DNA of 34,923 nucleotides from CAYTCZ01 sp964436315 (lineage in GTDB: Bacteria; Actinomycetota; Thermoleophilia; Gaiellales; Gaiellaceae): NCBI GenBank assembly GCA_964436315.1, contig CAYTCZ010000028.1, positions 1-34,923 of the forward strand, given 5' to 3'. The notes under the pieces were generated by a model. That model was not told the DNA's origin. It was given only the letters and a program-made list of their open reading frames with translations, and searched no databases. Positions 1-7,486 of this stretch are shown here, piece after piece. Both the position numbers and the translations under genes were made by a program. Position 1 is the first letter of the stretch; each line of letters opens with the position of its first letter.

Positions 1-2
1 TC

Positions 3-143
3 GTCATCCTCGGTGGCTTGGTTACTTCGACGCTGTTGAACCTGTTCGTCGTGCCGTCTCTCTACCTTCGTTTTGCGAAACCAAAAGACGGAGGCCTATA
101 CTCGTATGTTCGCGGCCGAGGTACTCCACAAGCAGCTGGCTAG
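3..143 (+). CDS. RND heavy-metal efflux pump (CusA/CzcA-like), C-terminal fragment
   Basis: Only the last 46 codons are inside the window; the gene starts before base 1. The readable peptide begins VILGGLVTSTLLNLFVVPSL and continues YLRF, which matches the last transmembrane helix of the inner-membrane RND pump subunit of the CusA/CzcA type (family knowledge). It ends at the TAG at 141-143 after a short polar tail. RND pumps use the proton gradient to expel metals or drugs. Metal versus drug specificity cannot be read from this fragment; the GG-L-STLL-LFV-P-LY pattern is commonest in the heavy-metal branch. The next gene starts about 70 bases later on the same strand. Confidence 0.75.
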   Translation, partial: VILGGLVTSTLLNLFVVPSLYLRFAKPKDGGLYSYVRGRGTPQAAG

Positions 144-215
144 GCGCATCAAAATGGCGGAACGGTTCAACTCTGTGCGGTTTGTCTGGGTCTCACAGCG
201 TGCATGGAGGTCGAG

Positions 216-1181
216 ATGATGCTCGCTCGTGCGCTCACCGTGACCGTTGCGTTGATGCTTGCGATCGCCCTTTCGGTCGCAGCGTGCGGCGGTGATGACG
301 GCGCATCCGAAGCAACGGATACTTCGCAAGAAGCAGTCGAGTCTCCGGCGGAAGCGGCTCCCCCTTCCGAGGAACCAGAAGACCAACCCGCCAACGGCGA
401 GACTTCCGAGCAGCCCTACGAAGAGTTCGACCGCGACAACTTCGACGATCCGACCACGATCGACAATGAATGGCTGCCCCTCGTACCGGGCACCCAGCAC
501 GTCTACGAGGGAGTGACCATCGAAGATGGTGAGGAGATCCCCCATCGCGTCGTGATCACGATCACCGATCTGACCAAGGTGATCGACGGAGTACACACGG
601 TCGTCTCCTGGGATCGCGATTTCAGCGAAGACGAACTGGTGGAGGCGGAACTCGCCTTCTATGCGCAAGATAACGATGGCAACGTATGGCGTATGGGCGA
701 GTACCCGGAGGAATACGAGGACGGGGAGTTCGCCGACGCTCCAGCGTGGATCGCCGGCCTCCAGGATGCGAGGGCCGGGATTCGCATCAAGGCGGTCAAC
801 GAACCTGGGGACCCGAGCTATTCACAGGGCTGGGCCCCGGCGGTCGAGTTCACGGACCGGGCTCAGACCTACGACGTAGGTCAGGAGACCTGTGTGCAAG
901 CCGGTTGCTACGAGGACGTCTTGATCATGGATGAGTTCAGCGAAGAGGAGCCTGGTGCCTTCCAGCAGAAGTACTACGCGCCCGGCGTCGGAAATGTTCA
1001 GGTTGGCTGGAGAGGTGAGGATCCAAACATGGAAACCCTAGAACTCATCGAGGTCGTGACGTTGAGCGAAGACGAGCTGTCAGAGGCCCGGTCAGCAGCC
1101 TTCGAATTGGAGGAGAGCGCCTACGAGCACAGTCCGGACCTGTATGGCGAGACGCCACCGCTAGAGCCTGCGCCGAGCTAG
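216..1181 (+). CDS. Predicted lipoprotein, paralog of the convergent neighbour
   Basis: About 321 residues. The start at 216 is chosen because GGAGG at 206-210 sits 5 nt before ATG ATG; an ATG at 204 overlaps that ribosome site. The N-terminus is a lipoprotein signal (hydrophobic helix, then a lipobox ending SVAAC), followed by an acidic Glu/Pro-rich linker of about 60 residues and a globular domain starting near NEWLPLVPGT. I do not recognise a named family. The globular part shares a run of features with the protein on the opposite strand (1186-1911): F-A-D-GNVW/GDVFYFGE, then Y-DGE, AWIAG/AWLAG, ARAGI/ARPGL, a late E-F-P-GAF or PAGTF step and YAPGVG/YAPEIG. The two stop codons lie 4 bases apart. 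It is probably anchored outside the membrane; its function is unknown. Confidence 0.85.
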   Translation: MMLARALTVTVALMLAIALSVAACGGDDGASEATDTSQEAVESPAEAAPPSEEPEDQPANGETSEQPYEEFDRDNFDDPTTIDNEWLPLVPGTQHVYEGVTIEDGEEIPHRVVITITDLTKVIDGVHTVVSWDRDFSEDELVEAELAFYAQDNDGNVWRMGEYPEEYEDGEFADAPAWIAGLQDARAGIRIKAVNEPGDPSYSQGWAPAVEFTDRAQTYDVGQETCVQAGCYEDVLIMDEFSEEEPGAFQQKYYAPGVGNVQVGWRGEDPNMETLELIEVVTLSEDELSEARSAAFELEESAYEHSPDLYGETPPLEPAPS

Positions 1182-1185
1182 CGCG

Positions 1186-1911
1186 TCAGCCTCCTGCGAG
1201 AAACCCGTACTGGGTGAGGAGCAACTTCTCGTCCTGAATCAACCCAATCTCAGGAGCGTAGGTCTTGAACTCCTTCTCCTTCTTGTTGAGGGCGGTGCCT
1301 TCCTTGACCCGCAGGCTCGGTGAGAAGGTGCCGGCCGGGGTTTCGAACGTCTCGTCGACGCTGACGATCTCGGCGCGATCCATCGCGACTCCGGGAGCAA
1401 TCTCCATGAAGTACCTCGTACCGACGACCGGATTTCCCGGCATCATCAGGCCAGGGCGTGCGCCGTTCTCACCGGCGAGCCAGGCGCCGGCGTGCGCGAC
1501 GACCTCCCCGTCCTTGTAGTCATCGACGCCTTCGCCGAAGTAGAAGACGTCTCCGGTTTCTTCGTCGATCGCGAAGTAATTGAGCGAGATCTCGATCAGT
1601 TGATCGTTTTTCCACTCGCGTTCCTCGACGACCCGCGTGGTGACTCCAGCGACCTCCTTCGTCTCGTCGAGGACGGTGATCGCGACCTTCTCGTTGCTCG
1701 ATTCCAGGACGATCTGGTATCCAGGCTCGAGGATGAAGTAGGTGTTCCGCCCCGTCGGGACCAGGGTGCGTTCCGACAGACCGAACTCCTCCTGGAACGG
1801 CTCATCGCCGAACGCGTCGCCCCCGGTGAAGGCGGCGATGCTCCCTCCTGCGGCGGCACCGACTAACAGCACGGCACCGACCGCGATGATGATGATCCAT
1901 CTCCGTCTCAT
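1186..1911 (-). CDS. Membrane-anchored paralog of the neighbouring lipoprotein
   Basis: 241 residues, start ATG at 1911. Residues 5-27 form a single hydrophobic helix after MRRRW (anchor or uncleaved signal); there is no lipobox cysteine. The outer domain resembles the domain of the gene at 216-1181: TRVVEEREW, ISLNYFAID, GDVFYFGEGVDDYKDGE, AWLAGENGARPGL, TPAGTF, then YAPEIGLIQ. Its partner carries the same blocks in the same order. The promoter region carries two ATGAGA repeats 11 bp apart (1975-1991), read TCTCAT-N5-TCTCAT on this strand, with TATGCT 10 bases downstream at 1964-1959. That is the same arrangement as in front of the lipoprotein at 4343, so it is a likely target of the two-component system next door. 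The biochemical role is unknown. Confidence 0.83.
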   Translation of the reverse strand: MRRRWIIIIAVGAVLLVGAAAGGSIAAFTGGDAFGDEPFQEEFGLSERTLVPTGRNTYFILEPGYQIVLESSNEKVAITVLDETKEVAGVTTRVVEEREWKNDQLIEISLNYFAIDEETGDVFYFGEGVDDYKDGEVVAHAGAWLAGENGARPGLMMPGNPVVGTRYFMEIAPGVAMDRAEIVSVDETFETPAGTFSPSLRVKEGTALNKKEKEFKTYAPEIGLIQDEKLLLTQYGFLAGG

Positions 1912-1958
1912 TGGCTTCCGGTCCCGGGACGATCGCTCTGAAAGGGTCTGTCGTCTCC

Positions 1959-1991
1959 AGCATACGTGTGGACGATGAGAGCGAGATGAGA
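1959..1991 (-). promoter_or_regulatory. Direct-repeat operator and -10 box for the minus-strand paralog
   Basis: On the minus strand the bases read TCTCAT, CTCGC, TCTCAT (1991-1975), then exactly 10 nt (CGTCCACACG), then TATGCT (1964-1959), a good actinobacterial -10 (TANNNT). Half-sites one helical turn apart are the usual binding mode of OmpR/PhoB-type regulators, and such a regulator is encoded 70 bases away on the other strand. The operator would overlap the -35 position, which suggests activation. Binding itself is inferred. Confidence 0.55.
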
Positions 1992-2024
1992 CTGCGTGCC
2001 GAAATCACGCTGCCGACGTGGTAC

Positions 2025-2057
2025 GCTCATCTAACTCTCATTTTCGATCGGGACCAT
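2025..2057 (+). promoter_or_regulatory. Direct-repeat operator in front of the response regulator
   Basis: GCTCAT (2025-2030), CTAAC, TCTCAT (2036-2041), then 10 nt and a poor -10 candidate GACCAT (2052-2057). The half-site, the N5 spacer and the 10-nt distance match the elements at 1959-1991 and 4200-4232, and together with the ATG at 2064 they would give a leaderless or nearly leaderless message. This points to autoregulation of the two-component system. Confidence 0.45.
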
Positions 2058-2063
2058 GTTGGC

Positions 2064-2744
2064 ATGCGGGTTCTCGTCGTCGAAGACGATGTCAAGATGG
2101 CCGGGCTGATCCGGCGCGGGCTCCACGAGGAGGGATACGCGGCGGATGTGGCCGGAGTGGGGGAGGACGCCATCTGGATGGCGAACTCGACCGATTACGA
2201 CGCAATCGTCCTCGATGTGATGTTGCCTGGGATCGACGGGTTTCAGGTCTGTCGGCAGCTTCGCTCTGACGGCGTCTGGTCGCCGGTGATGATGCTCACC
2301 GCCCGTGACGCCGTCGACGATCGGGTGGAAGGACTCGATGCCGGCGCGGACGACTACCTGCCCAAGCCGTTTTCGTTTGCCGAGCTCCTCGCCCGGCTTC
2401 GTGCGCTCGTGCGACGTGGGCCGGGTGAGCGCCCCGCCGTACTCGAGGTGGGCTCGCTACGACTGGATCCATCGACGCATGAGGTCTGGCGCGGAGAGAC
2501 GAGGATCGAGCTCTCCAAGAAGGAGTTCGCGTTGCTCGAGATCTTCATGCGCCGGCCCGGACGGGTTCTCTCGCGATTCGATCTACTCGAGCACGCCTGG
2601 GACTACAGCTACGAGAACCGCTCCAATGTCGTCGACGTCTACGTCCGCTACTTGCGAGAGAAGGTCGATCGTCCATTCGGAGTCAAGTCGATCGAGACGG
2701 TTCGCGGCGCCGGATACCGGCTCCGCGAGGACGGCGGCGGCTGA
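2064..2744 (+). CDS. OmpR/PhoB-family response regulator
   Basis: 226 residues. The ATG at 2064 opens directly on the receiver domain (MRVLVVEDDVKMAGLIRRGL); the longer in-frame reading upstream has no family support. The receiver domain spans residues 1-115, with the acidic pocket at E7/D8/D9, the phospho-acceptor Asp51 in IVLDVMLPG, the T-A switch in MLTARDA and Lys in LPKPFSFAELL. The C-terminal winged helix (about 125-222) has LSKKEFALLEIFMRRPGRVL and YVRYLREK, with a VRGAGYRL hairpin. The histidine kinase gene follows 34 bases later, so they form one operon. Two divergent TCTCAT-type repeats lie upstream. The stimulus is unknown; the targets are probably the paralog at 1911 and the lipoprotein at 4343. 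Confidence 0.95.
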   Translation: MRVLVVEDDVKMAGLIRRGLHEEGYAADVAGVGEDAIWMANSTDYDAIVLDVMLPGIDGFQVCRQLRSDGVWSPVMMLTARDAVDDRVEGLDAGADDYLPKPFSFAELLARLRALVRRGPGERPAVLEVGSLRLDPSTHEVWRGETRIELSKKEFALLEIFMRRPGRVLSRFDLLEHAWDYSYENRSNVVDVYVRYLREKVDRPFGVKSIETVRGAGYRLREDGGG

Positions 2745-2778
2745 TGGTCAACACGCACGTGGAGTGAAAAGGGGCGGC

Positions 2779-4179
2779 ATGCGCTGGCTTCGGAGTAGGC
2801 TGTCCATCCGGCTGCGCCTCGCGCTCGCGTTCGCACTGGCGATGGCGGTTGTCCTCGCCGCGACGGGAGCCTTCCTCTACCTGCGACTCGAGTCCGAGCT
2901 CGACTCCTCACTCAACGACAGTCTCCGCTCTCGCGCCGACGAGATCTCTGCGCTGGTGATCGAGGGCGGGACAGGGCTTCGCGAGAGCGGCGCCGAGCGC
3001 CTCGCCGAGCTCGACGAGGCGTTTGCCCAGGTCCTCGCCACCGACGGGCAAGTCCTCGATACGAGTCCGCAGCTTGGCGACCTGGTTCTCCTCTCCGAGG
3101 CTGAGCTTTCCCAGGCGTCCCGGGGCACAATGTTCATCGAGAGGGAGGCCCTGTCAGAGCTATTGGACGCTCCTTCTCGAGTACTCGCAACCCCGATTGA
3201 GCTCGACGGAGGAGAGGTCATCGTCGTTGTGGGTGCCTCACTCGAGGACCGAGACGACGCCCTCAGCGGTCTACTGACTCAGCTGTTGATCATCGGGCCG
3301 ATCGCGCTCATCGTCGCCTCGGGGCTCGGATACCTGCTCGCCGCCGCGGCGCTGCGACCGGTCGAGGCGATGAGGCAGGAAGCGGCGGCCGTCTCCGCCG
3401 CCGAGCCGGGAAGACGGCTCCCAGTTCCTCCCCAGCGCGACGAGATCTCAAGGCTCGGTGAGACGCTCAATGCGATGCTCGCCCGACTCGAGTCTGCTCT
3501 CTCGCGCGAGCGCCGGTTCGTCGCTGAGGCAAGCCACGAGTTACGGACACCTCTGGCCTCACTCAAAGCCGAACTAGAGCTTGCACTCCGACGTGCGCGG
3601 TCTCCCGAGGAGCTGCTGGCCGCTCTTCGGTCGGCGGCGGAAGACACTGATCGGCTGATCCGGCTGGCTGAGGATCTACTCGTCCTCGCTCGATCCGATC
3701 AAGGCGAGTTTCCTGTTCGTCGCACCGAGATCAACGCGTCCGAGTTGCTCGCGCTCGTCGCGACACGCTTCAGCCATGTGGGTGTCGTGAACGGAGCGGT
3801 CGAGACTGAGGCCCCGCCGGACCTGACGCTCCAGGGCGATTCCCTCCGGCTCGAGCAGGCCCTCGGGAATCTCGTCGACAACGCGGTGCGGCACGGCGCC
3901 GGGACGATCCGACTGACGGCGACTCGCAACGGTCAGGGAGTGGAGTTCCACGTCACGGATGAGGGATCCGGGTTTCCGCCAGACTTTCTCGACGAAGCGT
4001 TCGATCGGTTCGCCCGGCCTGATGAATCGCGCGGGAGAAGTGGGACGGGCCTCGGTCTGGCAATCGTCCAGGTCATTGCTCACGCGCACGGCGGTACGGC
4101 GCACGTCGAAAACCGCTCGTCCGGCGGGGCGCACGCCTGGATCGTGATCCCCGATCTTCCTGGCGCGGACGGGCCGTAA
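2779..4179 (+). CDS. HAMP-containing sensor histidine kinase
   Basis: 466 residues. The ATG at 2779 is preceded by AAGGGG; an in-frame GTG at 2764 is possible but has its purine stretch too close. Order of parts: TM1 near residues 14-36 (LALAFALAMAVVLAATGAFL), an extracytoplasmic sensor loop of about 130 residues, TM2 near 172-192, a HAMP linker, and the dimerisation/H box with His253 in EASHELRTPL. The HATPase domain follows, with N box LGNLVDNAVRHG, G1 DEGSGFP and G2 SGTGLGLAI. All catalytic boxes are intact. It should autophosphorylate on His253 and pass phosphate to Asp51 of the regulator upstream. The sensor loop, rich in Glu, Asp and Ser, gives no clue to its ligand. Confidence 0.95.
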   Translation: MRWLRSRLSIRLRLALAFALAMAVVLAATGAFLYLRLESELDSSLNDSLRSRADEISALVIEGGTGLRESGAERLAELDEAFAQVLATDGQVLDTSPQLGDLVLLSEAELSQASRGTMFIEREALSELLDAPSRVLATPIELDGGEVIVVVGASLEDRDDALSGLLTQLLIIGPIALIVASGLGYLLAAAALRPVEAMRQEAAAVSAAEPGRRLPVPPQRDEISRLGETLNAMLARLESALSRERRFVAEASHELRTPLASLKAELELALRRARSPEELLAALRSAAEDTDRLIRLAEDLLVLARSDQGEFPVRRTEINASELLALVATRFSHVGVVNGAVETEAPPDLTLQGDSLRLEQALGNLVDNAVRHGAGTIRLTATRNGQGVEFHVTDEGSGFPPDFLDEAFDRFARPDESRGRSGTGLGLAIVQVIAHAHGGTAHVENRSSGGAHAWIVIPDLPGADGP

Positions 4180-4199
4180 CCCGAGCGCGGCATCGACCC

Positions 4200-4232
4200 T
4201 CTCATTCCCGTCTCATCGTCCGTCGCTAGCGT
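4200..4232 (+). promoter_or_regulatory. Direct-repeat operator and -10 box ahead of the 4343 lipoprotein
   Basis: TCTCAT (4200-4205), TTCCCG minus one base overlap giving an N5 spacer, TCTCAT (4211-4216), then 10 nt (CGTCCGTCGC) and TAGCGT (4227-4232). The half-site, the N5 spacer, the following CGTCC and the 10-nt distance all match the minus-strand element at 1991-1959. It lies just past the kinase stop codon, so it likely drives the next gene under the same regulator. Confidence 0.55.
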
Positions 4233-4246
4233 CACGACGCTGACGG

Positions 4247-4339
4247 ATGAACACGAGCGCGGAATCGGCCGCTTCACGGAGCGTCCGGCGCGACGGTGAT
4301 CCTACCCGCCTAGCCGGGCACGCACGCTCGGCTGCCTGA
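4247..4339 (+). CDS. Possible 30-codon upstream open reading frame
   Basis: An ATG at 4247, 14 nt past the -10 box at 4227-4232, opens a 30-codon frame (starting MNTSAESAASRSVRRDG) that ends with TGA at 4337-4339, three bases before the ATG of the lipoprotein. It has no hydrophobic segment or recognisable domain. It could be a leader whose translation couples to the lipoprotein, or a chance frame. The lipoprotein itself has no convincing Shine-Dalgarno site, which makes coupling worth considering. Confidence 0.22.
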   Translation: MNTSAESAASRSVRRDGDPTRLAGHARSAA

Positions 4340-4342
4340 GCG

Positions 4343-5020
4343 ATGGATCGGCTTTCGGTACGCCAAGCACTTGTCGCGCTGAGCCTCGGACTCGCGATCC
4401 TATTTGTGATCGGTTGCGCGTCGGACGGAGAGGAAGTCGGGCCCGATCTTCCCTCGATGGCGCTCTCGGAGGAGGATGTTCCTGGCTTCACCGTCGATAC
4501 CGAGGGGTACGAGGTCTGGGAGCCGGGTGCGACCGCCACGTTCGACCGCAACCTTTCGGCATCGACCAGCGAGCGATTCGGTGAGTCGCAGGTCTTCTTC
4601 ATGAACAGCCACATCGAGTTGTTTGCGTCGAGCAAGGACGCACAGCAGTACCTGCTTCATATCGCTTATCAGATCCACAACGGCGCGGAGATCTTCGTCG
4701 CGGGCTTCGCGGACGGAACCAGTGTGGTGCCGGCGATGAGGGAGTGGGAGCTTCTTGATTTGCCTGGCCTCGGCGATGCGGCTGTTGGCGTGCGGGCGAT
4801 GTTCGAGTCGCCGTACGGCGCACACGGTGCGTGCCTGATACTCGTCCGGGTCGGTCGTGCCACGAGCGCTCTCATCGTCGGTGCTGCGACGACACGCGTT
4901 CGCGTCGACGAAGTTCTCCCGCTGGTTCGCATGGTGGTCGAGCGGATGGAATCGGGTCTCGATACGGGCCAGGATCCTGAACGGACGCAACTCGCTTTGT
5001 CGGCCGCGATCATTCGCTAG
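4343..5020 (+). CDS. Predicted lipoprotein in the two-component locus
   Basis: 225 residues. The N-terminal signal is a hydrophobic helix ending in the lipobox VIGC (Cys about residue 25), so the protein should be lipid-anchored on the outer face of the membrane. The remainder is a soluble domain of about 190 residues containing MALSEEDVPGF near its start and a DLPGLGDAAVGVRAMFES stretch, a pattern seen in actinobacterial surface lipoproteins of unknown function. No catalytic motif is visible. An operator like that of the response regulator lies at 4200-4232. Together these suggest it is an output, or an accessory sensor, of the two-component system. No named family is assigned. Confidence 0.85.
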   Translation: MDRLSVRQALVALSLGLAILFVIGCASDGEEVGPDLPSMALSEEDVPGFTVDTEGYEVWEPGATATFDRNLSASTSERFGESQVFFMNSHIELFASSKDAQQYLLHIAYQIHNGAEIFVAGFADGTSVVPAMREWELLDLPGLGDAAVGVRAMFESPYGAHGACLILVRVGRATSALIVGAATTRVRVDEVLPLVRMVVERMESGLDTGQDPERTQLALSAAIIR

Positions 5021-5041
5021 CTGCCGTTCGGCCCGAGCCCG

Positions 5042-5047
5042 TAACAA
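5042..5047 (+). promoter_or_regulatory. -10 box for a leaderless glycosyltransferase gene
   Basis: TAACAA (5042-5047) lies exactly 7 nt before the GTG start at 5055, and no Shine-Dalgarno sequence is present between them. The same 7-nt geometry occurs at 12577-12582 (minus strand), 26218-26223, 29671-29676 and 32971-32976. Confidence 0.4.
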
Positions 5048-5054
5048 TGACGCG

Positions 5055-6299
5055 GTGAACATCCTGCTGTGGCATGGCTATCTGCTCGCGGGTACCGGCT
5101 CGAACGTCTACACGCGTGCGCTCGCGCGCGCGTGGAGCAAACTCGATCATCACGTGACGGTCTTCTGTCAGGACCCCCATCCAGAGCGATTCGACCTCGC
5201 CGGAGCGCACGTTGTCCGGCCCGATATCGACGGCCCGCTTCCCGTCTTCGTCCTCGACGGGTACGTCGACGCTGAGCCGCGTCTCCTCCAAGACCTCTCC
5301 ACCGAGGAACGTGAGCGCTTCGTCGAGCGGAACGCGCAGGCGCTTCGCGAGCACATGCCGGCGGATTTCCTCCTCACGAACCACCTCCTCCTGGGCGGGC
5401 CCGTAGGGAGTGCTGCCGGAATGCCGTACACGGTGAAGGCACATGGCTCGGAGCTCGAGTTCTCGATGCGGGGGAACGAGGACCTCTGCGCCTGGGCGCG
5501 TGAGTCCTTGGCGAGCGCCGAGTCGATCCTGGCGGGCTCGGAGCACATCCGAGGGGTGATCGAAGATGTCCTCGGCGCGGGGGACTACATGAACCGGGTC
5601 CGGATCGTCTCGCCAGGGGTGGACGTCGAGCAGCTGAAGCCTCAAGCGCGAGACGTGGCCCTCGCCAAGCTGGTTGATGAGGCATCAAACGATCGTCCGA
5701 ATCCGGGGAACGCGAACGAGCGACTTCCAGATGAGGGGAACGCCGATCGTTTTGCCGGCTTCTTGTCGGGCGAGCGCCCAACTGTTCTCTTTGTCGGCAA
5801 GCTCAGTCACGAGAAAGGTGTATCCCTCCTTCTCGACGCAGTGCGTGAGCTCCAGGTCAGGACGGTGATCGTTGGTTTCGGGGAATCCCGGAACGAGCTC
5901 GAGCGCGCGGCGGACCCGGAAGTTCTTTTCACCGGAGCCCTCGAGCACCGTCATCTGGCGCACCTCTGGCCGCTTGCCGACGTCAGCGTGACGCCCTCGG
6001 TCTTCCCCGAGGCTTTCGGGATGGTCGCAGCCGAGGCAGCGGCGTGCGGGTCGCCGCCACTCGTTGCGCGGCATTCGGGCCTCGCTGAGATCGCGAGGGG
6101 TCTCGAAGAGGAATATCCACCTGAATACCGACCGCTCTCGAGCTTTCGCAGCGGGGACGTGGACGACCTGCGGATGAAGGTCACCCAGATTCTCGAGCTC
6201 CCGAGCGCCAGCTGGCTGATGCTTTCGCAGGCGGCGAGGCGGGCGGCCGTCGCTCGTTGGAGCTGGGAACGCGTCGCGGCTGAGATACTCCCGAGCTAA
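5055..6299 (+). CDS. GT4-family glycosyltransferase (GT-B fold)
   Basis: 414 residues with a GTG start at 5055; the longer open frame upstream overlaps the lipoprotein gene and has no family support. The N-terminal half begins NILLWHGYLLAGTGSNVYTR, the glycine-rich acceptor-side loop of GT-B retaining enzymes. The C-terminal half has VGKLSHEKGVSLLLDAV and then SVFPEAFGMVAAEAAACG, the nucleotide-sugar binding E-x7-E region of family GT4. It should transfer a sugar from an NDP- or GDP-donor to a lipid, glycan or small-molecule acceptor in the cytoplasm; donor and acceptor cannot be read. The ligase gene starts 23 bases after its stop. The sequence shows no other glycan genes nearby. Confidence 0.9.
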   Translation: MNILLWHGYLLAGTGSNVYTRALARAWSKLDHHVTVFCQDPHPERFDLAGAHVVRPDIDGPLPVFVLDGYVDAEPRLLQDLSTEERERFVERNAQALREHMPADFLLTNHLLLGGPVGSAAGMPYTVKAHGSELEFSMRGNEDLCAWARESLASAESILAGSEHIRGVIEDVLGAGDYMNRVRIVSPGVDVEQLKPQARDVALAKLVDEASNDRPNPGNANERLPDEGNADRFAGFLSGERPTVLFVGKLSHEKGVSLLLDAVRELQVRTVIVGFGESRNELERAADPEVLFTGALEHRHLAHLWPLADVSVTPSVFPEAFGMVAAEAAACGSPPLVARHSGLAEIARGLEEEYPPEYRPLSSFRSGDVDDLRMKVTQILELPSASWLMLSQAARRAAVARWSWERVAAEILPS

Positions 6300-6322
6300 C
6301 AAGACCGGCCTGCGGGACTGAC

Positions 6323-7486
6323 ATGGGTGAGGAGCAGACACTTTCAGCGGACGAGATGATTACTCGCGCGCGCGAGCAATACGCAGCCGCTACGGACTTC
6401 ACCATGGCCGTGGAAGAGGAGTTCGCGCTCCTCGACCCCGACACACTCGGCTTGGTCAATCGATTCCTCGAAGTTGAAGCGGCCGCGAAGGGCAGCGAAA
6501 TAGAGCCACATCTCGTTGGGGAGCTGATTTCGTCGGAGGTCGAGATCCGGACGGGGCCGTGCGTGGACTTTGCCGAAGCGGTGGAGACGATGGCGCTCCG
6601 GCGTCGACAGTTGCTCGAGATCGTCGGGCCACTTGGTATTCGACTGAGCGGAGTCGGAACGCACCCATGGAGCCCGTGGCAGGAGCAGAAGATAATCGAC
6701 ACGCCGCACTACCGGAGCAACGACGAGATCCTCCGGTACGTCGTCTGGCGGAACAACACGTTCGGCCTACACGTCCACGTTGCGATCAACGGGCCCGACC
6801 GCGCCATCGCGGTGGTCAACGCGTTACGGAGCTTCCTGCCGGAGCTACTCGCCTACTCGGCGAGTTCTCCGTTTGTCGAGGGCGTCTATACGCACCTTCA
6901 CTCCGCGCGAACGCAGATCTTCACCCGCATGTTTCCACGCTGTGGCGTGCCGGATGCATTTGCTGACTGGGCGGAGTACGAAACGTTCCTTCGGTACCTC
7001 TACGCGACAGGATCCGTCACTGAGCACACCCAGCTGTGGTGGAGCGTGCGGGCTCATCTCGCCTTTCCCACGGTGGAAATCCGGATCTGCGACGGGCAAC
7101 CCGAACTGGGGGAGGCCTATTCACTCGCCGCACTGCTGTATGCCTTGACGGTTCGAGTAGCGCATGCGGTCGACGAGGATGAGCCCCTGCCGGCTTGTCC
7201 GCATCGGCTCATCGAGGAAAACTTCTGGCGGGCGATCCGCCGAGGGCTTTCTGGCGAGCTGCTCGATCTCCGCAGCTACCCGGACCACCGGGCGGTCCGT
7301 CCCGCGCGCGCGGCGCTCGAGGAACTCCTCGAATGGGTGGCTCCAGCGGCGGCCGAGATCGGGGCAGCCAGTTATCTCAACCTTCCGAACGAGAATCCCG
7401 CCGAGCGCCAGATCGCTCGGCATGAGGCAGGACAAACTCTCGAGGAGATCTACGCCCAAGAAATCATGGAGGTTGTCAGTGTCTGA
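6323..7486 (+). CDS. GCS2-type carboxylate-amine ligase (YbdK/EgtA-like)
   Basis: 387 residues, close to the usual 370-400 for the family. Characteristic blocks are TMAVEEEFALLDPDT near residue 31 (acidic Mg/ATP site), SEVEIRTGPC, GTHPWSPW, FGLHVHVAI, then WWSVRAHLAFPTVEIRICDG. The fold is that of glutamate-cysteine ligase 2: ATP-dependent joining of a carboxylate, classically the gamma-carboxyl of glutamate, to an amine. Whether this one makes gamma-glutamylcysteine or another amide is not decidable here. The C-terminal coding end contains GGAGG at 7468-7472, which serves the next gene; the two genes overlap by 8 bases, so they are co-transcribed with the downstream phosphorylase. Confidence 0.9.
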   Translation: MGEEQTLSADEMITRAREQYAAATDFTMAVEEEFALLDPDTLGLVNRFLEVEAAAKGSEIEPHLVGELISSEVEIRTGPCVDFAEAVETMALRRRQLLEIVGPLGIRLSGVGTHPWSPWQEQKIIDTPHYRSNDEILRYVVWRNNTFGLHVHVAINGPDRAIAVVNALRSFLPELLAYSASSPFVEGVYTHLHSARTQIFTRMFPRCGVPDAFADWAEYETFLRYLYATGSVTEHTQLWWSVRAHLAFPTVEIRICDGQPELGEAYSLAALLYALTVRVAHAVDEDEPLPACPHRLIEENFWRAIRRGLSGELLDLRSYPDHRAVRPARAALEELLEWVAPAAAEIGAASYLNLPNENPAERQIARHEAGQTLEEIYAQEIMEVVSV

